55,720 bases of DNA, taken from NCBI GenBank assembly GCA_947486785.1, contig CANKUU010000022.1, forward strand, positions 1 through 55,720. Reading direction: 5' to 3'. A program made the translations under genes and the position numbers. Below, one piece after another: positions 48,201-55,720 of this stretch (its first letter is position 1; each line of letters opens with the position of its first letter). The notes beneath the pieces were generated by a model. That model was not told the origin of the DNA and made no database searches. It saw only the letters and a list, made by a program, of their open reading frames with translations. Source of the DNA: an uncultured Flavobacteriaceae bacterium (lineage in GTDB: Bacteria > Bacteroidota > Bacteroidia > Flavobacteriales > Flavobacteriaceae).

Positions 48201-48252
48201 TTAGTAATATTCCATTTAAAGCTAACACGACCAAACTTCTCTTAAACTTCAT
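45232..48252 (-). CDS. GH38 alpha-mannosidase-like lipoprotein
   Basis: A 1006-residue member of GH38 with a lipobox (LLSISCVHN, Cys near 21). After an N-terminal beta-rich region of about 150 residues come YPHSHIDIGYTNTQENCE (zinc site), LRLDAGYANLLTTDTNGEEL, and FVQVDVPGMTWGIVPVASKL (likely nucleophile Asp). KPFWWADANGKNKILFLQAG resembles the part of GH38 that shapes the sugar pocket. It is likely lipid-anchored, possibly at the cell surface. Two divergent GH38 enzymes in tandem suggest different linkages or locations. The upstream gap to the mannonate dehydratase gene is 284 bases, so an internal promoter is possible. Confidence 0.86.
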   Translation of the reverse strand: MKFKRSLVVLALNGILLSISCVHNKEVEKKNNTANPEDDVENNLTGKVYTDFFNMPEDKRLTTAINDSITFIVHPYFKYHKKGSIGREVKLVFNNNTYNGDIKVTFTSERRKSITVLNVVPEEDTYTLLLPEGVSIDKDVSIDIHIKTKFQTITKRIVVPKKRLWTVYLYPHSHIDIGYTNTQENCEIIHTRNLVNGIKLGEKTAHYPEGAKYLWNPEGLWPIERYFNKASAEEKNKIVEGIQKGYLRLDAGYANLLTTDTNGEELIEFFKFSKKYEKLTGKPIETFVQVDVPGMTWGIVPVASKLGIKYCLSFNNGYDRVGRSTKHSFKPFWWADANGKNKILFLQAGSYNPGALIKGKDYWPSMAGQTDPSKLLEIVKTDNPRENFIEPYINKILPQLEVSDYYPYDIFVMSWAMADNTPIDADLPEAVKSWNEEYAYPKLVIAGATDILKAFEEKYGDQLPTFKGDFTEYWTDGLGTAAKQTATNRQTKERLLQAETLWTMLNSNKPVDRDKFDEAWRNVILGTEHTWCYMVPDQQPLSDKILQVKFDHFEKSKAMSHELISQALNAVEKENSEILGVFNTLSWNRSGIVKLSKAQSEDYNAVIDENGGQVLSQKLSTGELLFYVDEIKAYGSKKYRLTNKKENIKATLGNDNVLDNGIVKVTINKNTGDISSIIREGEEFVKQDENFSVNSYHYLKKDDNTDKAFGTRNNKYFIKENGPLIATIVIESSAEGVHKLVREVTLYKNEAHIEINNVLNKIGTTDKEGVHFGFAFNMEDPEIIVDIPWGKMEIEKEQLLGANRNWITARRWVNVSEGDKSIAWTSLDVPVFEVGDIRANIIGSAFESKQWVDKLNPNGTIYSWAMNNHWHTNFQLSQEGIHSFKYAILPYNTKSDIAKANHFGNEQFQPLIATTITEDFDLAQILEIEGNPLVFATVFKTTKDGKSALIRLRSLSNHIENVRLNWKSKLPSGVYKYNMKDDSLGEVVKDAIAVPPTDFITLKIVW

Positions 48253-48536
48253 TACTTTTTAATTTTTTCTTTTTAAGAATCTCTATCTTATTCTGACTTA
48301 AAACACCTTGCCAATTACTCTATCCAACGTATTAGCCATAAACAGTTTATTAGGCTATATACATCCAAACCATAGTATGAATATTCATTTTTTTAATCGC
48401 GTATAAGTTGATCTCTTTTAGACAACCTAACTCTTGTATTAGTTGAATAGAGGGATTTCCCATGTATAAAACAGGTATCAGAAATCCCCTTATCAACTAA
48501 AAAAACTAACTCAAAAACTTATTTTTATCAATACTA

Positions 48537-49601
48537 TTAATCATTCAATAATTTTATGGCCGCTTTCATATATCCCATGGCATAAGCCATTCCCGCATAC
48601 CAGGATGCATCACAGGTCATTTGAGGAGTATGATCTGGAATCAGTACTCCTTCAAAATTGTTCTTCTTTAAAATTCTCAATATCCTGAACATGTCAATAT
48701 CCCCTTCATCAACAAAAACTTCTTTGTAGTGAGGTACTTTACCTACTATATTCCTAAAATGGATATAGCTAATCTTATCTTTTTTACTATAGGTTTCTGT
48801 TGCTTCATAGACATCACCTTCTGTCATTTCGGCAATAGAACCTAAGCAAAACTCAAGATTATTAGATGGGCTGGGTTTCAAATCAATCAACCGTTGATAC
48901 ATCTTTGGTTGATAAACCAATCTAGGAGTATTGCGGACATAAGGCATTGGTGGATCATCGGGATGGGCCGCTAATTTCACACCTGCCTCCTCGGCTACTG
49001 GTAATAATTCATCTAAAAAATATTGAAGCCTTCCCCAAAGCTCGTCATGACTTATCCTTGGTATAGTCCCCTCAGGCGCATTATCATCGTACACCATATT
49101 CCAAACCATCCCGTTAGGTATTGGCGTTTTATCCACAGTTCCATTCATGCCTACAGAAACAGCATTGCCTCTTGCATAAGGGCCAATATCCCTTGAAGAC
49201 ACACCGGCTAGTGAAAAGTTATATCCGAAAACAGGAATTCCTGCTTCTCCTACATTTCTAATCAACTGCTTGAGGTTTTCAATCTGTTCTTTCTTTTTCG
49301 GCCCGTCCAAAAGTATATCATGCCAATGTGCAGGATCGAAGTTCTCAATAGCCTCCAATTCAAGACCATTTTCATTGATCTCTTTTTTAATGGAACGTAA
49401 CAAATCCAAGCTCCAAATTTCATTTGGATCACCAGCCTTGCCCCAACCATCGATTCCGCCTATGGGTTGATCTGCCTCATCTTTATTATGTCCAAAATAA
49501 TCTACCAGATGAATTACCAAATGCGTTGCACCACATTGCTTAGCAAACTTATAGTGATCTTCATTTAGCATATGCCTGTATAATCCAAATCCTAATTTCA
49601 T
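48537..49601 (-). CDS. uxuA: D-mannonate dehydratase (UxuA family)
   Basis: A 354-residue TIM-barrel metalloenzyme that dehydrates D-mannonate to 2-keto-3-deoxygluconate. Likely metal ligands are in place: His213 in AAHPDDPP (211-218), Cys252 in FCLGSIAEM, His281 in HFRNI and Asp in DEGDID (298-303). It begins with LGFGLYRHMLNEDHYKFAKQ and is somewhat shorter than the E. coli enzyme (about 394). It lies inside the PUL between susD and the GH38 genes. That is unusual for this enzyme, which is normally found with uronate isomerase and mannonate oxidoreductase, neither of which is seen here. Confidence 0.92.
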   Translation of the reverse strand: MKLGFGLYRHMLNEDHYKFAKQCGATHLVIHLVDYFGHNKDEADQPIGGIDGWGKAGDPNEIWSLDLLRSIKKEINENGLELEAIENFDPAHWHDILLDGPKKKEQIENLKQLIRNVGEAGIPVFGYNFSLAGVSSRDIGPYARGNAVSVGMNGTVDKTPIPNGMVWNMVYDDNAPEGTIPRISHDELWGRLQYFLDELLPVAEEAGVKLAAHPDDPPMPYVRNTPRLVYQPKMYQRLIDLKPSPSNNLEFCLGSIAEMTEGDVYEATETYSKKDKISYIHFRNIVGKVPHYKEVFVDEGDIDMFRILRILKKNNFEGVLIPDHTPQMTCDASWYAGMAYAMGYMKAAIKLLND

Positions 49602-49655
49602 ATGTATTTCTAAATTATTGTTGATTAAACCAAAATAACTCTACCTTAAATAATA

Positions 49656-51122
49656 TTACAAATTAGGATTAAGTACTTTTTCATTTTGCGGAATAGGGAA
49701 ATATCGATTGCTTTCGTCCAAAGTTTTCCCATTGGGCATGGTATATCCAATAAAATTCTCGAATCCCGTCCCATTGTATACTTTTTGGGTTCGTCGTTGG
49801 TCAAACCAAATGAGTCCTGCTTCCGCTGGAAACTCAAGGAAACGTTGTTTCCAAACTTCTTCTCTAAATTGATCCTGAGAAAGTCCAGAAACCTCTGGTA
49901 ATCCAGCTCTTAACCTAACCATATTCAAGGCCAAATAGGCCAAAGCATCAGGCGAACCTGTCTCGTTTTGAGCTTCTGCATAAGTCAAGAGTACATCGGC
50001 ATAACGTATTAAGGGTACATCCTTACTAGAAATTCCATTTTCTGTCCTAAATGCATCGTAAAAATATTTGTAAACAGAGTTATTAAAAGTAAAACCATCT
50101 AATTCATCAAAAAAGAACCCTTGATTTTGCCCTCTTAAATCTGATGCATCGTAAAGGTTGATATAATCAGGTTCAGGTTCCATACCCCCAAAGTGCAAGC
50201 TTTGATTGGTTATTGCTTCACCTCCTAGTGGAGTGAAATATGTTGAGATGGAGGACACAATTGACGCCCCATCGTATTGAACCATAAAAATATGCTCTTC
50301 GGTATTGTCAAAAGCAGGATTATTTAACTTATCAAACCAAGTTGAAGAACTATCTGTTAGAAATAAATTGTACCAATCGGCATCAATTACCTCTTTGGCT
50401 TTATCTCTTGCTAAAACGTACTTATCCGTTTGTAAAAGTGGGTCTCCTGCCATAGTTAAATACACTTTGGCTAATAATGATTTAACAGCCCCTTTACTTA
50501 CTCGACCACTTGTACTTGTATTAGGTAATCCTGCGTTTTCTGCTATTAACAGATCGGGAACGATTACTGTTTCATACACCTCCTGTACACTAGACTTTGG
50601 TAGTAGTCCATCCTCAAGAGAGGTTGAAGGAACTAAATTAAGAGGGACTTCTCCGAATATTTGTACCAGTTGAAAGTAATAATATGCTCTTAAAAAGTGT
50701 GCTTCACCCAACAACGCATTAGCAATAGTAGCTGTTAATTCTGGGTCATTAATGTTTGGAATAGAGGCAATCGCTATATTAGCTGCTTCTATACCACCAT
50801 AATATGAAGTCCACAAATTCTCAGCACTCGCACTGCTAGAACTATAACTTAATACATAAGCATCCTCTAAATCAGTATCTTGAGTTCCTACAGCAGGTTT
50901 TAATGTTCCTGTACTAACTTCCAAAATTGAAAAAGCCATTTTTGCAAAACCTGTCTTATTATATGGTAACCTTAAAAAAGCATAAATTCCATTAACAGAC
51001 TGTTGAGCATCAAATAATGTGGTTCCCTCAGTTGTTTTTTCTGATCTTGGAGTCTCATCTAAGAAATCCTCACAAGAAAAAACGAAACAACAAACAACAA
51101 TTAATATTATATATTTTTTCAT
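49656..51122 (-). CDS. SusD/RagB-family glycan-binding lipoprotein (PUL 2)
   Basis: A 488-residue surface lipoprotein with a lipobox (VFSCEDFLDE, Cys near 17). SusD landmarks: LFDAQQSVNGIYAFLRLPYN, LLGEAHFLRAYYYFQLVQIF, VKSLLAKVYLTMAGDP, VPLIRYADVLLTYAEAQNE, and the C-terminal FREEVWKQRFLEFPAEAGLI followed by RYFPIPQNEKVLNPNL. It follows susC by 7 bases. It would capture the mannose-containing glycan at the outer surface for the SusC partner. Confidence 0.94.
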   Translation of the reverse strand: MKKYIILIVVCCFVFSCEDFLDETPRSEKTTEGTTLFDAQQSVNGIYAFLRLPYNKTGFAKMAFSILEVSTGTLKPAVGTQDTDLEDAYVLSYSSSSASAENLWTSYYGGIEAANIAIASIPNINDPELTATIANALLGEAHFLRAYYYFQLVQIFGEVPLNLVPSTSLEDGLLPKSSVQEVYETVIVPDLLIAENAGLPNTSTSGRVSKGAVKSLLAKVYLTMAGDPLLQTDKYVLARDKAKEVIDADWYNLFLTDSSSTWFDKLNNPAFDNTEEHIFMVQYDGASIVSSISTYFTPLGGEAITNQSLHFGGMEPEPDYINLYDASDLRGQNQGFFFDELDGFTFNNSVYKYFYDAFRTENGISSKDVPLIRYADVLLTYAEAQNETGSPDALAYLALNMVRLRAGLPEVSGLSQDQFREEVWKQRFLEFPAEAGLIWFDQRRTQKVYNGTGFENFIGYTMPNGKTLDESNRYFPIPQNEKVLNPNL

Positions 51123-51129
51123 AATCTTA

Positions 51130-54100
51130 TTATATTTTTAAATTTATTCCCATATTTATATTCATCGCCTTTGGATATCCATTAAGTTCTATTCCTTCAG
51201 AAAATTGTCCTCCAAAAGAGCTAACCTCAGGATCGTACCCATGATAATCTGTAAGGATAAAGAAGTTTTGAAGATTTAAGTAAATTTTTAACCCTTGAAG
51301 ATTAACCTTTTCGAGGAAATTTCGGTCAAAATTATAGGAAAGGCTTAGGTTTTGACCTCTTATAAAGCTTCCATCAAATACTTGTCCTGAATCGGCTCCA
51401 TCAAACTTCTTAATATTTTTACGAACCCTTGGGTACATGGTATTTTGATTCTCAGGAGTCCATGCCTGATTATAGAATTTTTTATACGTATTACCATATC
51501 CCATACGGTCAACAAAAAGAATTATCGAATGATCTAGAATATCGTTTCCTTTACTAAGTCGTATGTCCACACTTAAATTCCAATTCTTATACGAAAATGT
51601 GTTGCCAATATTCATTGTATAATCTGGCAAACCGCTGCCTATAATTTGTTGATCATCAAAGTTCAAGACACCGTCATTATTCTTATCTTCTAACTTAATA
51701 TCTCCAGGTATTCTACCATAAACAGCAGCTTCGTCTACCTCATCTGTTCCCCAAGTTCCTAATCGATTGTAGCCCCAAAAAGCACCTGCTGATTCACCTA
51801 CCCTAAAAATCTGTTGGTTCCACCATATTGGTGCGGTAAAAATATCGGCATCATCAGTTCCAAGGGATAGAATTTTATTAACGTTCTTTGTGAAATTAAT
51901 AGAGCTGCTCCAGCTAAAGTTATCGGTCATCACATTGGTACTACTAATTAACAGTTCTATTCCGTTGTTTCTAATCGACCCTGCGTTTGAAAGTATGGAT
52001 GAATAGCCAGTAAATGATGCTAGAGGGACGTTGAACAATAGGTCTTTTGTGGTCCTGCTGTAATAATCTCCTGTAATATCTACTCTATTGAAAAGCCCAA
52101 GGTTAAATCCAATATTATACTCTTCTGTTTTTTCCCATCTTAAATTATCGTTACCTATGGTACCCTGAGAAGACCCGGTAAATCTTGTATTATTAAAGCT
52201 GACCTCTTGCTCTCCTAGACTAGAAATTCTGGCATAATTACCAATTGCATCATTTCCGCTCTCTCCATAGGTAACCCTTAATCTTAAGTCACTTAAAGTT
52301 TCTGAATCCTCTAAAAATGGTTCATTGGATACCTTCCAAGCTATTCCCGCAGACGGGAAAAATGAATACTTATTGTTTTTCCCAAATCTTGAAGACCCGT
52401 CGTAACGACCTGTGAATTCAAGTAAATATTTGTTCTTATAGCCATAATTTATCCGTCCAAAATAAGAATCGGTAGTATTTCTGCTAAAATCACTAAAAAC
52501 AGAAGGCTCGGCTGTCCCTTGTCCAACATTATTAAAACTATAAAAATCGTCAAAATCCTGAGCAGTCAAACCAAACTGAAACACTTCATTTTCTTGTCTT
52601 GAAGCTCCAAGTATAGCACCAAACGAATGGTTTTCATTTATATTAGGATTATAACTCAATACATTTTCAATTAGATTTTGATTCAAATTTGTATTGGTTA
52701 AAGAAGCAGAGGTTCTGTTAACAAATGTATCAACTCGTCTTCCTATATGTGATCTTCCTTCTGTATTATAATTTAAGATTGAATATGACGTTCTTAATTT
52801 TAAATCTTTGGTGAAATTGATTTCAGTGAAGATGTTACGGGTAACTTGTCTTTTGTAAAAGTCTCTATTCAAAGCATTTAATCTATCCTTTGGTGTTGCT
52901 CCATACCATACATCCCAAGTTCCATTAGCGTTCAGTAAATCATCAGCATTTACAGCTGTACCATCTTCATATCTAGTAGGATAAATAGGTAAATAGAAAA
53001 GAGCTCTCATTGTAATATTATCAGCACCTATTCTATAATCATCTACAATGTTAGTCTTGGTATCAGAGTATGACATACTTCCTCCTACTTTCAACCAATC
53101 TTTCACCATGAACTCACCATTAAAGCGCATGGTGTTCTTCTTTAAAAAGGTATTTAGTAATATCCCTTCATCGTCTTGTGTTCCTGCAGAAAACGAAAAA
53201 TTAGAATTTTCTCCTCCTCCTCTAACATTTACAAAGTATTGCTGGGAAACAGCAGTGCGTGTTGATTCATCCAACCAATCGGTATCGTACTTTGGTAAAT
53301 CTGATCGGGTTCCATCTTCTGTGAACAATGCGGGATAATCTGTTGCATAATCATCAACAAAGAAACCACTTGGTGTACCCAAAGCCATTTGATCCTCATC
53401 TAACCTCACTTTCAGGTCTTTCCAATACTCCATAGCACTTAATACTTCAGGCTTATTGGTCAACCTTGCAACTTGTGAATTCGTATTTACATCTACAGAA
53501 ATCTTTCCTGATTTACCTTTTTTTGTTGTAACCAATATTACACCATTTGCCCCTCTTGCCCCATATATAGCTGTAGCAGACGCATCTTTAAGGACAGTCA
53601 TAGTTTCTATATCGTTGGTGTTTATTAACTCGATATCTACTCCTATAACACCATCAACAACATATAATGGTTGATTGTTTGCATTTAAAGAACCCTTTCC
53701 TCTAATGGTAACCTGCATACCACCTCCTGGTCGCCCTGAGCTATTAAAAACATTTAAACCAGCTACCTTACCTTGTAAATTGTCCAATGGATTTACAGAT
53801 ACCCTTTCTTCCATTTTACTTGAATTAACTGTTGCAATAGAGCCTGCTATATCTGATCTCTTGTCTGTTCCATAACCAACAACAACAACCTCATCTAATT
53901 TAGACGTACTTTCTTCTAAAGTTATGTTTACTTCTTTTTTTCCTCTCACACTAATCTCTTGAGTAGAAAAACCTATATAAGAAATAAGCAATATTGCATT
54001 TTCATCAGATACTGAAATAGAAAAGTTTCCATCAAAATCTGTCTGCACACCATTGGAAGTCCCTTTCTCGATAACATTTGCTCCAGGTAACGGAGTGCCA

Positions 54101-54303
54101 AAATTATCCTTGACCGTACCAGAAATCAGAATTTGACTTTCTGATTCTTTTACTCCATTAGGTGAAATGCTACTTAGCTTGGTTTCATTAACCACGCTAT
54201 CTGCATGCCCCTTAGGTATTGCCATACTAGACCACGAGCCAAAAAAGACCAGTACGAAAAGCACACGACCACCTGCTTTTATTAATGATGATGATTTTCT
54301 CAT
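51130..54303 (-). CDS. SusC-like TonB-dependent outer-membrane receptor (PUL 2)
   Basis: A 1057-residue SusC/RagA family importer. An N-terminal signal region (LIKAGGRVLFVLVFFGSWSS) is followed by a ~35-residue linker, the carboxypeptidase-like domain (ISGTVKDNFGTPLPGANVIE), the signature LDEVVVVGYGTDKRSDIAGS, the plug (IRGKGSLNANNQPLYVVDGV, then DASATAIYGARGANGVILVT) and a beta-barrel ending in AMNINMGINLKI. The length is normal. A LacI-type palindrome lies 64-81 bases upstream of its start, so it is probably the first structural gene of the PUL 2 operon and repressed by the adjacent LacI protein. Confidence 0.95.
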   Translation of the reverse strand: MRKSSSLIKAGGRVLFVLVFFGSWSSMAIPKGHADSVVNETKLSSISPNGVKESESQILISGTVKDNFGTPLPGANVIEKGTSNGVQTDFDGNFSISVSDENAILLISYIGFSTQEISVRGKKEVNITLEESTSKLDEVVVVGYGTDKRSDIAGSIATVNSSKMEERVSVNPLDNLQGKVAGLNVFNSSGRPGGGMQVTIRGKGSLNANNQPLYVVDGVIGVDIELINTNDIETMTVLKDASATAIYGARGANGVILVTTKKGKSGKISVDVNTNSQVARLTNKPEVLSAMEYWKDLKVRLDEDQMALGTPSGFFVDDYATDYPALFTEDGTRSDLPKYDTDWLDESTRTAVSQQYFVNVRGGGENSNFSFSAGTQDDEGILLNTFLKKNTMRFNGEFMVKDWLKVGGSMSYSDTKTNIVDDYRIGADNITMRALFYLPIYPTRYEDGTAVNADDLLNANGTWDVWYGATPKDRLNALNRDFYKRQVTRNIFTEINFTKDLKLRTSYSILNYNTEGRSHIGRRVDTFVNRTSASLTNTNLNQNLIENVLSYNPNINENHSFGAILGASRQENEVFQFGLTAQDFDDFYSFNNVGQGTAEPSVFSDFSRNTTDSYFGRINYGYKNKYLLEFTGRYDGSSRFGKNNKYSFFPSAGIAWKVSNEPFLEDSETLSDLRLRVTYGESGNDAIGNYARISSLGEQEVSFNNTRFTGSSQGTIGNDNLRWEKTEEYNIGFNLGLFNRVDITGDYYSRTTKDLLFNVPLASFTGYSSILSNAGSIRNNGIELLISSTNVMTDNFSWSSSINFTKNVNKILSLGTDDADIFTAPIWWNQQIFRVGESAGAFWGYNRLGTWGTDEVDEAAVYGRIPGDIKLEDKNNDGVLNFDDQQIIGSGLPDYTMNIGNTFSYKNWNLSVDIRLSKGNDILDHSIILFVDRMGYGNTYKKFYNQAWTPENQNTMYPRVRKNIKKFDGADSGQVFDGSFIRGQNLSLSYNFDRNFLEKVNLQGLKIYLNLQNFFILTDYHGYDPEVSSFGGQFSEGIELNGYPKAMNINMGINLKI

Positions 54304-54366
54304 AATTTATGAATTTAATTTAGTTAGTAATTTCATTTAATTAATCTATCTAAAGCATTTGAGCCT

Positions 54367-54384
54367 AACTAAAGCGCTTTAGTT
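54367..54384. promoter_or_regulatory. LacI-type operator upstream of susC
   Basis: AACTAAAGCGCTTTAGTT is a perfect 18-bp palindrome with the central CG typical of LacI-family sites. It is 63 bases from the susC start. An almost identical site (17 of 18 bases) lies upstream of the lacI gene, so the pair is best read as the binding sites of the LacI protein encoded between them. Confidence 0.85.
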
Positions 54385-54404
54385 TTGTTGCATAAGATAA
54401 AATC

Positions 54405-55430
54405 CTATGCTCCACATGATTTTTTTATCTCAAATTTAACATCCAAAACCCTTCTTCTGTAGTTGTCAAAAAGAGTATTCTTTTTCTCAATCTCATCAAT
54501 CAATATATCTACACTAGCTTTTGCAATTTCTTGAATGGGCTGAAAAACCGCAGTTATAGGAGGATCAGCAAGGTCAAATCCAGAAATAGTAGAAAAACTC
54601 GATATTGCTACCTCTTGGGGAATTTTAATCCCTAATTCCTTAAGTGCTATTATTCCTTCCTTTGCCAAATAATGTGTTGAAAAGACCAAGGCATCCACTT
54701 TTTTCTTACCTCGAACCAATCTAGTTACAGCATTTTTGATTTCTCTGGTATAATTATCATATTTTAATGATTCTACTATAAGCTCCTGCTGTTTTCCTTG
54801 AGAACCTTCAACAGCCAATTTATATCCCAAAAATCGTTGCTCCATAGCATCTAGTTCAGATAAAATGGTTACAAAACCAATACGCTTCCTTCCTAATTCC
54901 AATAAATGCTTTGTCATTTTACTTACCCCTCCAAAATTATCAACAATTACATAGTTCGTGTTGATTTCCGGGTAATGCCGATCAAACAATACAAAAGGAA
55001 ACTTTCCTTTTTGTAACCACTTAATATCCTTTGAATTTTGTTGGGTCGACGCTATGATAAGTCCATCCACCTGCCTATTAAGCATTGATTTAATAAGCCT
55101 AGACTCCTTATCAGGATTCTCATTTGAACTACTAAAGACTACAGTGTAACCTCTCTCCATAGCCCTATCCTCAATGCTACCTGCAATCTTTGCATAAAAC
55201 ATATCTGAAATATTAGGGATAATAAGACCTATCGTTTCAGTCTTCCCCCTACTCAACCCACGAGCAAGTTGATTTGGAACATAATTATTGGCTTTAGCAT
55301 AGTCTAATATCCTTTGCTGCGTTTCCTGACTAATTTTATTCTCGTCTCCTTTATTATTGAGCACAAGAGAGACAGCCGTCATGGATACATCCAAATTTTT
55401 AGCAATATCTTTTAAATATAGTTTTTTCAA
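54405..55430 (-). CDS. LacI-family transcriptional regulator of PUL 2
   Basis: A 341-residue repressor. The N-terminal helix-turn-helix and hinge read LYLKDIAKNLDVSMTAVSLV ... NNYVPNQLARGLSRGKTETI. The sensor domain follows, with LIIPNISDMFYAKIAGSIED, the sugar-binding DGLIIASTQQN, and VAISSFSTISGFDLADPPIT. It precedes susC in the same direction, leaving a 101-base gap that holds the operator. A second copy of the operator lies upstream of the lacI gene itself, so autoregulation is likely. The inducer is probably the sugar or oligosaccharide of this pathway, but it cannot be read from the sequence. Confidence 0.92.
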   Translation of the reverse strand: MKKLYLKDIAKNLDVSMTAVSLVLNNKGDENKISQETQQRILDYAKANNYVPNQLARGLSRGKTETIGLIIPNISDMFYAKIAGSIEDRAMERGYTVVFSSSNENPDKESRLIKSMLNRQVDGLIIASTQQNSKDIKWLQKGKFPFVLFDRHYPEINTNYVIVDNFGGVSKMTKHLLELGRKRIGFVTILSELDAMEQRFLGYKLAVEGSQGKQQELIVESLKYDNYTREIKNAVTRLVRGKKKVDALVFSTHYLAKEGIIALKELGIKIPQEVAISSFSTISGFDLADPPITAVFQPIQEIAKASVDILIDEIEKKNTLFDNYRRRVLDVKFEIKKSCGA

Positions 55431-55470
55431 AAATGCCTATTTTATTATTCTAATTTCATGCTAAACAAAC

Positions 55471-55488
55471 AACTAAAGCGCTTTAGCT
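55471..55488. promoter_or_regulatory. LacI-type operator upstream of lacI
   Basis: AACTAAAGCGCTTTAGCT contains the perfect 14-bp palindrome CTAAAGCGCTTTAG (55473-55486) and matches the susC operator at 17 of 18 positions. It is 40 bases upstream of the lacI start codon, suggesting autorepression. Confidence 0.82.
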
Positions 55489-55620
55489 GATGACGAATAT
55501 AAATATTTCATCTAATTAAACAAAATATATCTTCAAAATTTCATTGTTCATCAAAATTTATTATTTCTGATTCAATTTGATAGAATACCTTATTTGAATA
55601 CAACCGTAGTTGTACCTACT

Positions 55621-55639
55621 AACCTGAGTTCGACTTAAG
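55621..55639 (-). repeat. Inverted repeat, right copy
   Basis: AACCTGAGTTCGACTTAAG is the reverse complement of the motif at 59-77 with a single mismatch, in opposite orientation. See the left copy. No transposase gene is next to it. Confidence 0.5.
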
Positions 55640-55720
55640 AAAGTTGTTTTTTTAACATAGAAAAAGTAGAATATTTAGTATATTAAAGTAATGACTTTCA
55701 ATATATTATAAAAATATTCT

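Larger units (their letters stand above)
55431..55720. other. Non-coding stretch upstream of lacI
   Basis: No gene is seen. It contains the second operator palindrome (55471-55488) and the right copy of the inverted repeat (55621-55639). The sequence is AT-rich, and any promoter of lacI should lie here, but no clear TAnnTTTG box was found. Confidence 0.55.

Noticed and set aside
48452-48488. Inverted repeat GGGATTTC ... GAAATCCC between uxuA and the second GH38 gene
   Set aside because: The arms are only 8 bases with a 21-base loop, and no T-run follows on either strand, so a terminator or attenuator call is not supported.

Overview
The window looks like a chromosome segment of a marine-type member of the Flavobacteriaceae (Bacteroidota). 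It is AT-rich. It carries two SusC/SusD pairs with the usual TonB-dependent receptor and SusD lipoprotein signatures, Bacteroidota-style promoters (TTTG / TAnnTTTG), few Shine-Dalgarno sequences, and the scar of an ISAon1-like (ISL3) transposase. No species can be named from the sequence alone.

Region 1 (about 0.5-18 kb) is a polysaccharide utilization locus (PUL 1). A GntR-type regulator is divergent from susC-susD, a sodium:solute symporter, a cytoplasmic FAD-dependent oxidoreductase (4-base overlap with the symporter), a GH97 lipoprotein of the retaining alpha-galactosidase type, a GH2-like protein whose expected acid/base glutamate is glycine, and a 947-residue lipoprotein of no recognised family. 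Its substrate cannot be read from the sequence.

Region 2 (about 18-20.4 kb) is a gene graveyard: a broken small ORF, the transposase remnant, an intact tRNA-Pro(GGG) with its terminator, and another degraded ORF.

Region 3 (20.4-30.7 kb) is AT-richer. It holds a VanX-like D-Ala-D-Ala dipeptidase, a GMC oxidoreductase with its gluconate 2-dehydrogenase subunit-3-like partner, and a divergent MarR-MFP-RND-TolC efflux operon.

Region 4 (31.7-36.8 kb) holds dapA, a 3'-end tRNA fragment, a degraded pyrophosphate-type phosphofructokinase gene, kdgA and kdgK, and the stub of an ABC sugar-binding protein gene.

Region 5 (36.8-55.4 kb) is PUL 2, all on the minus strand. In transcription order it holds: a LacI regulator, susC, susD, mannonate dehydratase, two GH38 alpha-mannosidases, a cupin, an RraA-like protein, a SASA-type acetylesterase, a sugar-porter MFS transporter, an aldose-dehydrogenase-like SDR and a lactonase. 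kdgK and kdgA follow. Near-identical palindromes (core CTAAAGCGCTTTAG) lie upstream of both lacI and susC.

Read together, regions 4 and 5 spell out a complete predicted oxidative mannose pathway: alpha-mannoside -> mannose (GH38) -> uptake (MFS) -> mannonolactone (SDR) -> mannonate (lactonase) -> 2-keto-3-deoxygluconate (UxuA) -> KDPG (KdgK) -> pyruvate + glyceraldehyde 3-phosphate (KdgA). No mannose kinase or mannose-6-phosphate isomerase gene is seen, and the phosphofructokinase gene next to kdgA is decayed. This is the most interesting inference in the window. The enzyme families are recognisable, but the substrate assignments are inferred from context.
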